Assembly (NCBI GenBank): GCA_037178675.1 | Contig: JAYMGJ010000709.1 | Coordinates: 1 to 64,000, forward strand | Source of the DNA: Scleroderma bovista | Lineage: Eukaryota > Basidiomycota > Agaricomycetes > Boletales > Sclerodermataceae | Direction of reading: 5' to 3' | DNA length: 64,000 nucleotides | Shown: positions 55,631-64,000 of the stretch, piece after piece | Layout: each line of letters opens with the position of its first letter | How positions within the stretch are numbered: position 1 is the stretch's first letter | Made by a program: the position numbers and the translations under genes | Notes under the pieces: model-generated | Database searches by the model: none | What the model saw: only the letters and a program-made list of their open reading frames with translations | What the model was told of the DNA's origin: nothing

Positions 55631-56730
55631 AGCCCATGGTTGTGCTTCAGCGGCGCTAGAACACATGCACTATACCTTAGTGTATGCTGACCCCCCCAAA
55701 AGACCTCTGGACCCCTGGTACCCTTCTTGTGGCTGTTTTGTCTCGGATCAATCCCCCTATTAATCTCAGATCTTCCCCATTGTTGTCCCATCAAATTCTT
55801 GATGGTACACAGCCCCCCGTCAAACTTCTTAGGCTGTGCATTAATGACTCCTTCTGCTGTGCAGTGACTCATCCCTTGCTTGCTGATGCTCTCTTGTCAT
55901 CAGTATTACTCTATCCCTTTCGCATTTTTGGTATATTACTCAGCTGATGACTCACTCCCTTACCAATCAATCTTGTCATGCAGCTTACTCATTCCTTTAC
56001 TCAGCAGCTTATTCATGCTCCCTATGCTTACTCATTCCTGCTTATCCCTTGCTTACTGATCGCTTACAAACCCCTTACAAAGCTCTTACCAATCCCTTAC
56101 CAATCCTTGACAAATTCTGCTTACTCCCTTCTCTTTTTGTACTTTAATGCTGTGCCCCCCCCCCATGTATTTAAACCCCTGGGCTCAGCCCAGTGAAAAA
56201 AAGACCCAATTGCACGAAATTATCCCTCTCTCAGACTCTCTCAATCAGTATCCCTTCAGTCTTTGAGTCCTTGTAGGCTTCAGTGAAGGTCTAAAGGCTC
56301 AATATTGTCAAGTTTATCCAAGTTATTCAAGATCTATTCTTTATACTAGGCTCAAGCAGAGTCTAGGCTTCATACCAGTCAATCTTCCTCGCCTCTGGAC
56401 ATCAGAGGCATCTCTGCCCCTTTGCTGCACCAATCTCTAGGTGTAGTATCGCTGTTTCAGTCTCAGTCAACCCAATCCCCGCTTTGACACTTCCTAGGCT
56501 TTAGGAAGAGTCCAGACTTCTATCCCCTTCATCATCTATTGCTCCTGTACCCCAGGAGTATCCTGCATCATCGTCTGCATCACCCTGTTGGTGTAGATCC
56601 CCTTCCCCCCTCCTCAGCACATCCTCTCTGGACACCGCGGAGGTAAACCACCACTCACACTTTTTCGTAGTCCTTTGTTGGTGTTGTGTTTGGATTATTA
56701 CTCTGACCCAAATCCACACTTTGACTCACA
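55631..56730 (+). mobile_element. R1 copy 5, 5' truncated, joined to gypsy E
   Basis: The last 1.1 kb of R1 in LTR sense, with CCAAT motifs (about 55960 and 56086-56110), TATTTAAA at 56168 and the end TTTGACTCACA at 56730. It is followed by TCGCCTACTAAG, which is gypsy E pol on the minus strand. Confidence 0.87.
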
Positions 56731-57570
56731 TCGCCTACTAAGTGGATCTGCAACGTGCATCTGGGTTCCTTTCTTATAAATTAACAAGTAGTTGAAGCAC
56801 ATCATCCACATCTGCCAGCATGCTTGGCGCTTGGAGAGATTCTGTGACTTTGTGAAGTATGTTAAGTTATGGTGGACCATGTAAATCTCAAAGGCATAAG
56901 GAGTGGCCTCAAGATAATGGCGCCAGGCTTCTGTTGCTTTTATAATGGCCAGCATTTCTTTGTCATGAATAGGATAGTTGTGTTCTGGCAGGGTCATAGA
57001 GTGCAACATGTACACTACTGGTCTGAATTCGCCGTCCTTGCACTTAATGGATATCACTCCCCCAACAGCAAACTCAGATGCATCAGTTTCGAGGCAGAAT
57101 TTGCAGTCCTGGTCGGGGTACTGAAGTACTGGTGCACGAGTAAAAGCAGCCTTCAAGGCTTCAAATGCAGCATGTTCCTTATCACCAAAGTGGAACACAA
57201 CATCTTTACATGTTAAGTCCATCAATGGCCTAGCCATGATTGCATAGTCCTTAATAAACCGACAATAGAAGTTGCCAAGGCCTAAGAATGCTCAAACCTG
57301 TTTGACATTCATTGGCTCAGGCCACTTTAAAATAGCATTAACCTTTTCAGGGTCCATCTTTATTCCATTACATGAGACTATCATTCCAAGGAAGTTGACT
57401 TCAGTAATGTGGAAGCAACACTTCTCAGGTTTGACAAATAAGTCATTATTATGTAAACATTTTAAGACTTTCAGCACAATCCTGTCATGCTTTTCCTGAT
57501 TGTCTGTGTTTGTAAATATCATTAGGTCATCAATATACACCATGCAAACATCCAATATATCGTGGAAGAT
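56731..57570 (-). pseudogene. RT (3' half) and RNase H of gypsy E
   Basis: On the minus strand, from FHDILDVCMVYIDDLMIF (YIDD active site kept) through NDLFVKPEKCCFHITE, GLGNFY, ETDASEFAVGG and HHNLTYFTKSQ to HVADPLSRR, where R1 begins. One in-frame TGA (VKQV*AFLG) and a few missense changes are present. The 5' side ends abruptly at the LTR of gypsy D at 57571, so element E was split by D or recombined with it. Closest relatives in the window are C and D. Confidence 0.92.
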
Positions 57571-57940
57571 TGAGACGACCCTAGGCAAAACACCAAGGAC
57601 CCGACCACACGCTAAGACTCTGAGAGGATAGGAGGTGAGTATCTAGAGCAAAGACCCAAGATGAGCTCGAATGGGGAGCCTCTGGGTGCTTGATTGCACG
57701 GTATATATACTACTATACATGAGGGCTACGTGAGGCTATCCATGAGGTTACGTGCAGGTAGAAGGCTATGTAATGACATCACTGTGGAGTTAAGGCTATG
57801 CGTAATGATGTCAAGGGTGGCAGCGTGTACAGCACGAGGTACAGGTCTAGACTAGGTAGATAAGATAGAGGCTGTACACTAAGATAAGATAAACGCTATC
57901 TAATCGCAGATTAGATAAGATAAAAAGTTGGACCGTAACA
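57571..57940 (-). repeat. 3' LTR of gypsy D
   Basis: 370 bp, starting TGTTACGGTCCAAC at 57940 and ending GGGTCGTCTCA at 57571. Preceded on the minus strand by a purine tract (GAGGGGGGAGTAG). ATCTTATCT repeats and a TATATAC stretch (near 57700) are visible. Matches 34419-34800. Confidence 0.88.
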
Positions 57941-57951
57941 CTACTCCCCCC

Positions 57952-59433
57952 TCAGGTGCAGGATTCCAGACTGCAGAACTGAGCATCGCAAACCGTGAGG
58001 TTTTCAGGGATACGACTAAATAATGAGTCAAAGTCCGCTTGGGCCATATGAAGTTTCTGAGGAGCAGAGGGGTTTTCTCGGTAAAAGCACTCGACTACCA
58101 GAGGAGAATTCTTTAAATTCAACGAGGGCTCCCATGTTCTCTCATGTTCTTCATATCCTTTCCAGTGTACCAGATACTGGAGTTGCCTTTTATAAATACG
58201 AGAAGCCACGATATAGTCTACTTCGTATTCTTCATCGCGTTCTTCAGAAACATGTACTGGACCGGGCCGAGACATGGGCTGACCAGGAAGAGGACCTAAA
58301 TAAGGTTTAACTCAAGAAACATTCACAACCGGGTGAATCCGAAGAGTTTTCGGGAGCTTAAGCTCAACCACATTTGGGGTTATGCGAGTGACCTCATAGG
58401 GACCAATCCACTTCTCCGTAAGCTTCTTAGAAGCACAATTTAGCATACAAAGATTGTCCGTAGAAAGCCAAACTTGTTGGCCTACAACATAGTCTGGGAC
58501 GGGATTTCTATGCTTATCCGCCTGAAGCTTCATATTACGTTTTGCCTTCTCAGAAGACTCAACAACCTTATTAAATATGGCAGCAAAGTCTTTAGCTGCT
58601 GGGGCTACTGTGTCTACCGGCTCAACACCCATACAAGGGGAATAACTCTGGGTGATTCCGAATGGTGAATCAGTGGTTACCTCCGAGACCATGTTGTTCC
58701 AAACGAACTGGGCAATTTTGATCCATTTGGCCCATTCGTTCTGTCGATCATTCACGTAGGTTCGGAGATACTGATTAATTTCGCGGTTCAACCGCTCCAT
58801 TTGACCATCGGTTTGAGGGTGAAATGCCGTAGACATTTTCCTTTTAACGCCTAAGAGTCTATACAACTCCCCCAGGAAGTTGCTTGCAAAGACCGACCCG
58901 CGGTCTGACACAACGGAAGATGGGAGTCCATGCTGACACCAGACATGGTCTCTAAATAACTCAGCGGTTGACAAGGCGGTTTCCTCTTTAGTACAAGGCA
59001 CAAACATGACCTCCTTGGAGAACTGATCAACCACGACTAATATATAATTGTAACCAAGGGATTCTGGCATCTCAGTAAAGTCCATAGTGACATCAAGCCA
59101 TGGGCCACTAGGAGTAGGGAGAGGAACAAGACTTCCAGAAGTCTTTTGATTCAACACTTTGGACTGCTGGCACTTTTGACAGTGCTTCACATAGGTCTGA
59201 ATCTGCTCTTTCATCCCTTTCCAGGAATAATGCTTCTGGAGCACGTTATACATAGCTTTTACTCCCTTATGGCCAGCAACAGGAGTATCGTGAAAGTTCG
59301 TAATGAGCGACTGTCGCTCTTCATAAGACTGATCAGTGATGTTGATCAGTTTAATAGATACCGGGTTTAACAGGACCTGGTCCTTGTTGTCTTTGGAACT
59401 AGATACGTAATGGTCTGATTGCCTGCTAAGTGG
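57952..59433 (-). pseudogene. Integrase and chromodomain of gypsy D (nearly intact frame)
   Basis: Minus strand. SDHYVSSSKDNKDQ, then the zinc region HDTPVAGHKG...HCQKCQ, then DDE core TMDFTEMPES, VVSDRGSVFASNF and QMERLNREINQYL, all three catalytic positions kept. WIGPYEVTRITPN follows, one TGA in NVS*VKPYLG (copy C has CGA there), then a canonical chromodomain (YEVDYIVASRIYKRQ, YLVHWKGYEEHERTWEP) and the stop at 57952. Apart from the TGA this part reads through, so D is younger than A and C. It is separated from its RNase H by R2 (59434-62972). Confidence 0.93.
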
Positions 59434-62400
59434 TGTCACGCACCAAACGTGTTTGGTACTGTGGACATGGAGAAAGTTAGCCAATGAAACTAATGCGAAG
59501 AACGCACACCCAAGATCTGTTGAAAGATTGTCCCAACTTGAGGGATACAGACAGCCCTCACTATCCATATCACGCAAAGTCAAGACTATCCTTATGTGAA
59601 GAATGAATACAAGCTCATTGTAGCCATCTATCACACAAGAATGACTATCCTGGAGCAAGAGATGAATGCCATGGTCTGGCAGTCATCCCTCGCACAAGAA
59701 CTGCCAAGAAGCAGAAGAATCCAAGGATTGATGATCATTTCAGTATGAGAGAGGAATGCAACCTACTGCAGTCCAACTCCCATACCAGAACAACCAAAGA
59801 AGCAGAAGAAACAATAGAGAAACAAAGGAGAAAAGGAAGAATCATTTTTAGCGCCCAAATGTCAAATTTAGGCGCCCAGTGCCGGCATTCCGATATTTTG
59901 AATAGCTCCGCCATTTTTGAAGCTATCAATCATGTGACTATACCATCATGGAGCCTAGACTGTGGTCTATCTGCCTGTCAAGATCCGACGTAAATCCGTT
60001 CATTTCCCATGGAGATATTCCACCCGCAATCCAGACACCCACTTCATCACTCACTATGGAGTCCGCATTTTCTCTGGAACGTTTCTCCGCTATTGCAGCA
60101 GACCTCAACTATGTCCTGCTCTTGGGACAGCCTCTCCATGAGCTCCTGTGTACTGTCTGGTACATATCTTCCCAGCCTGCTCCCCCAGACCCTCTTGTTC
60201 TTGGTCAGTGCGTTCTCCTCGTCAGTCCTGCGTCGCGCACGTACTTTGGTCGTCTCAAGTCTATCGTTAGACTTGAAAATTCATACCTGGTCGTCTCTGT
60301 GTCTCCTGAGTCCTCTGCATATGGTCCTTTTATCCCAGAGTCCTGTCACATCCATCTCCCTCTATCATTCATCTCACTTCCCTGGACACGTCGAATCCGC
60401 TACTTGTGATTCTCTTCCCTGCTATCCCGCAACAAACACGAATGAAACAGTGCTCTAGAACCCTTCTTAGAAGCCCTAATAGAGTACAGAACCTTCCCCT
60501 TACTACTCAAGGGAAGACTGCACTTCGGGAGCACCAAATTTCACATTTTTGCTCTACAGAAGCTCAATCTAAGGGATTTGTGACACTCTGTGACCAGCTG
60601 TAACTCTACTTGTCATTCCAGGCCCCCTGACACTGCTCTTCTGGTCGGATCAATTCTTTTATTATCCCCCAGCCACTCCCATCAGTGGCACTGCTTCAGA
60701 AGCTCATCTCCAGATCTAAAGTTCAATATATCACAGGTTGTGCTTCCCTTCTGTCTGAGTCACACAGAGTCACTCTGGCTCACTCTGACTCACTCTGCTG
60801 CGCATTATTCATCCCCTCTTGGCATTACTAATCCCCATTACTCCCCTTACCAATCACTTACCAATCATCTTCAAATCATGCTTATCATGCTGCTTATCAA
60901 TTCATGACTCATGCCCCTATGATTCATATGCATTATGTCATCGCATATGCTCATTTAGCTTCGATCTACTCATCCTATGCTTTCCCCCCCTCTCTTTTGG
61001 GCCCCATGCAATGATTTTCCCATATTCTTGGTTATACACCCCTTTTTACCTATGTTTTTGCTCTTTCCCTTGGCTCAGCAGCTTGTTCAGGCTCTCCCCA
61101 TCGATAACTCAGCCTGATTACACTGCTTATCAATCGCTTACCAATTTCTTACCAATCTCTTAACCAGCAGCCAAAGGCTGCAAGGAAGTGTCTGCTTCCC
61201 CCTGAATAAAGCGACCACATTCACTCTCCCTCACTGTCTATAAGCTCTATCTCTGTCTTTGGACTTGTAGGTCACTCAGTGCTGGCCTAAAGCTCCTATA
61301 TTGCTGTTTATCAGATATTGTCATATCCATACTTTTCCCAGTCACAACTCCGGTCTAACCCTGGCCCGCCTGACCTCTCCTTAGGCATAGACACAACTCC
61401 GGATCTAGTCCGGCCATCTCCAGCCCCATAGCTGCACTCCAGCTCAACTCCGGTCACTACGTCCATCTCCACCTCAGGACTAACCCCTGTCTTCCTCTAG
61501 ACAGATCCGCGGTCTAACTCCTCCATGTCAGACCTGTACCTACCATTAGTCGCTACTCCGGTTTCAGTCCGGCCACTCCCTTTGTCTGGTCTGCGACCTA
61601 GCCCAACTCCGGCTGGTACATCCAACTCCAGCTCAGGTCTGCTCCTGTTCCGCTCCACTCCCTCTGTCAGGTCCACCAATGGCCTTGGACATTTCCATGT
61701 CCAACTCCAGACCTTCCTCCGACTACTCCGCCCTTCCTCCACCTGTGCACTCCCTCCACTCTTGCACTTCCTCCGGTTGTGCACTTCCTCCGGTCCCACT
61801 TCCTCCGGTCCTGGACATCGCTCCAGACTTAACATTAGTTAAGTCCACCTCCAACCCTTACCTGTCCTCTTCCGACCTAGTTCCCTTTACTTCACTGTCC
61901 CTGCTTTTTCTCTGTTGTCCCTGTATCTCTAGTTCCCCGTGTCTGCTCCCACTCCGGTTTATTTTCCTGTACCTGCTTTATTTTCCTGTCCATTTCTGCT
62001 CCGTCCCTTGTCCAAACTAAGGTGTTTACTTGTCACCGTATATACTCACCCTAGTTCTCATTTACTATATAAACTACTATACTCCGGCCTAGTAGTTTCC
62101 TTAGATCAAATCTCGACTAAGATACTCCCCACTCTGTACTACCCACCATGCTCTCCTAATCCCATCTTGTTCTCCTGAACTCCGGCCAACTCCGGCCTCC
62201 GTCCTATCTTGTCCCCTTGGTCCTATGTCCGATCCTAGCAAGTCTCCTACTTGCACGAGGGCAAAAGCCACCTCTGTCCCAGACTCAACGCTAGACCTCT
62301 CAGGACTTATCCCACCTCTGGGATGTCCTTCGCTCCGGACAAGCTGCGCTCAACTCCGGACCACTTTCCCGTGGTCCGGACTTACTCCGCAAAAACCCGG

Positions 62401-62972
62401 ACTTACTCCCTGTGCTTCTCTAGTGCCCGGACTTCGTTCGTTTGACCCTGACTTGACTCTCCGCACTAACTAGCACCTACTAGTGTCTGGACTTACCTCC
62501 TCATTAGTTCCCTGCACCTCTGGACCTCCTAGTAAGATCGCTGAGGAGAACTGGTCTTGACAGATATATCTTGTATCTGATCATTTCTCTAGGCTCAAGC
62601 GCAGTCTAGCATCTCTGTCCACTCCATCCCATCACTGTCCATCGCATTCTTGAAGCAGGAACTGTCCCCTTGCTTCCCTGTTGCTCCATCACTGCTATTA
62701 CCCCCCTGTTGCCAATCTATCATTGCTGCTCAATCCCAGGACTCTTCCTAACCACTGTGGTAGGCTGAAGAGGAGTCAATACCATCCCAAGTCACATTCC
62801 ATCCCCATCAGAAGCCCTTCCCTTCCCTTCTGCATCCTGCCTGAAGGCGTGCAGCACATCCCCCTGAGGAGATTAAATACCAGAAATGCAAAGGAAGACC
62901 ACCACTTGCATATTTCTGTCATTTGGTGTTGGTTGTTGGTTGTTCTGACCTCTTCCCTCACTTAGGCGCACA
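59434..62972 (+). mobile_element. R2 copy 3, interrupted by R3, inside gypsy D pol
   Basis: Starts TGTCACGCACC, ends GGCGCACA. Target duplication GTGG (59430-59433) and GCGG (62973-62976), one CG/TG change. Without R3 it is shorter than the other copies: about 60 bp including the TATATAAA box are missing near 61160. Confidence 0.87.
61319..62562 (+). mobile_element. R3 copy 3 (1244 bp) inside R2
   Basis: Starts TGTCATATCC and ends GGTCTTGACA; perfect 5-bp duplication GATAT (61314-61318, 62563-62567). A TATATAAAC box lies near 62066. CCGG-rich; three GCACTTCCTCCGGT-type repeats near 61760-61805. Confidence 0.92.
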
Positions 62973-64000
62973 GCGGATCTGCAACATGCATCTGGGTTCC
63001 CTTCTTATAGATAAGCGAATAGTTAAACCGCGTCATCCACATTTGCCAGCACTGTCAAGTCTGGGTCTACTCCGGTAGGGGGTCTGGTCAAGTCCGGACG
63101 AGTGCGGACGAAGGAAGGGGACAGAGGGCTGGACAAGGGATTAGTCCGGCCGGAGTTGGTGACCGCTTGGATTCAACGACAAGGATGACGTGCGTTGATC
63201 CCTTGCGTAGGTTCCGGTCAAGGTGATGAAGACGGAGACGGAGACGGAGACAGACAGAGGCTGGAGTAGTGACTAAGTTGATTTCAGACTGAGGTGTACA
63301 GGATAATCTACAGAGTACTTATACTAAGTAAGAACTAGGGACGAGTATTTACGGTGACAAGTAAACAACCTAATGGCGGACAAAGGACGACCGGAGTAAG
63401 GGATAGATCAGGTCCGATGAAAATAAAGTCAGGTCCGGGTAAAATAAACCAGGTCCGGTGAACATGCTACAAGGTAGGAGACATATCGAGTACACGGAGA
63501 ACTCATGTCAAGACAGGGTAGACGGACAAGTGTGGTAAGGACTGGATGCGGACTAGACCAAGGGTCGTAGTTAGCGGAGGTATATCTGCGTGACCGCGAC
63601 CGGAGTTGAGCTGTAGGGCTGCGATGCGACCGGAGTAACCAGATGAGATCCGGAGTTGGACATGGTCGTAACACACGCTTGGCGCTTAGACAAGTTCTGT
63701 GACTTAGTAAAGTACGTTAAATTATGGTGGTCCGTATATATCTCAAAAGCATAAGGAGTGGCTTCGAGATAATGGTGCCAGGCCTCAGTTGCTTTTATGA
63801 TGGCCAGCATCTCTTTATCGTGAATAGGATAATTTCGTTCTGGAGGCATCATGAAATGTGACATGTATGCGACGGGTCTGAATTCACCGTCTTCGCACTT
63901 CACGGATATCACTCCCCCGACAGCGAACTCAGACGCATTGGTTTCGAGGCGGAATTTGCGGTCCTGGTCGGGGTACTGAAGTACCGGAGCACGAGTAAAG
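62973..64000 (-). pseudogene. RNase H region of gypsy D, split by R4, continues past the window
   Basis: Minus strand. From the window edge: TRAPVLQYPDQDRKF, ASEFAVGGVISVKCEDG, YPIHDKEMLAIIKATEAWHH, YTDHHNLTYFTKSQNLSKRQ, then R4 at 63673-63053, then QMWMTRFNY and GTQMHVADPL, then R2. Frames are open in both parts. RT lies outside the window. Confidence 0.92.
63053..63673 (-). mobile_element. R4: 621-bp solo-LTR-like repeat in gypsy D RNase H
   Basis: LTR sense minus: TGTTACGACCATGTCC at 63673 to AGACTTGACA at 63053. CCGG-rich like R3, and close in length to the gypsy A LTR. It is absent from copies C and E at the same pol site. The target duplication is short or decayed (CAC on both sides). 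Confidence 0.78.

Noticed and set aside
6310..62972. R1 and R2 as DNA transposons
   Set aside because: Their two ends are not inverted copies of each other. TG...CA ends, 4-5-bp duplications, TATA and AATAAA order, and lack of coding sequence fit solo LTRs better, although no full element with paired R1 or R2 was found.
1..64000. tRNA or rRNA genes
   Set aside because: No cloverleaf-like box A/box B pair or rRNA core sequence was recognised by eye; a dedicated covariance search was not possible.

Overview
The window looks like repeat-dense chromatin from a basidiomycete fungus, most likely an Agaricomycete; the order cannot be fixed from sequence alone. The evidence is short spliceosomal introns (about 48-60 nt), a Tnp2-type transposase, a FunK1-type kinase, NFX1-type helicase fragments, and chromodomain Ty3/gypsy retrotransposons whose reading frames are broken mainly by CGA to TGA changes. 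Bacterial or viral gene organisation is absent, and I found no rRNA, tRNA or CRISPR array.

Layout. 1-9806: an almost complete chromoviral gypsy element (A) with LTR ends, gag, protease, RT-RNase H, integrase and chromodomain. Between pol and the 3' LTR it carries an extra gene on the opposite strand, which is split by a 2.3-kb solo-LTR-like repeat (R2). 9807-11929: an inverted gag fragment and a related 2.1-kb-class repeat (R1). 11930-16690: decayed gene remnants. 16690-34800: a second gypsy element (C) whose gag is split by a 9.7-kb DNA transposon (16922-26634) with 55-bp terminal inverted repeats and a perfect 7-bp target duplication. That transposon carries a tnp2 pseudogene, itself split by R1, plus two further genes. 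The protease/RT part of C is replaced by a fragment of element A's antisense gene plus R2, and that R2 holds a third repeat (R3). 34800-40300: fragments, including two NFX1-type helicase pieces. 40405-42256: an 81-bp minisatellite. 44392-46182: the one gene that looks intact, an 11-exon P-loop GTPase gene with tandemly duplicated exons. 46300-53661: a truncated Helitron with pieces of host genes (HSF-type factor, ABC transporter, probable DcpS) at its 3' side. 53820-55300: FunK1 and an unknown gene remnant. 55631-64000: R1, then gypsy copies E and D interrupted by R2, R3 and R4.

Working together: there is no host pathway here. The content is a layered record of transposition. Insertion order can be read from target-site duplications, and CpG-linked decay affects nearly every element. 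The two genes carried beside tnp2, the antisense gene in element A, the Helitron-associated gene fragments and the tandem-exon GTPase gene are the parts most worth following.
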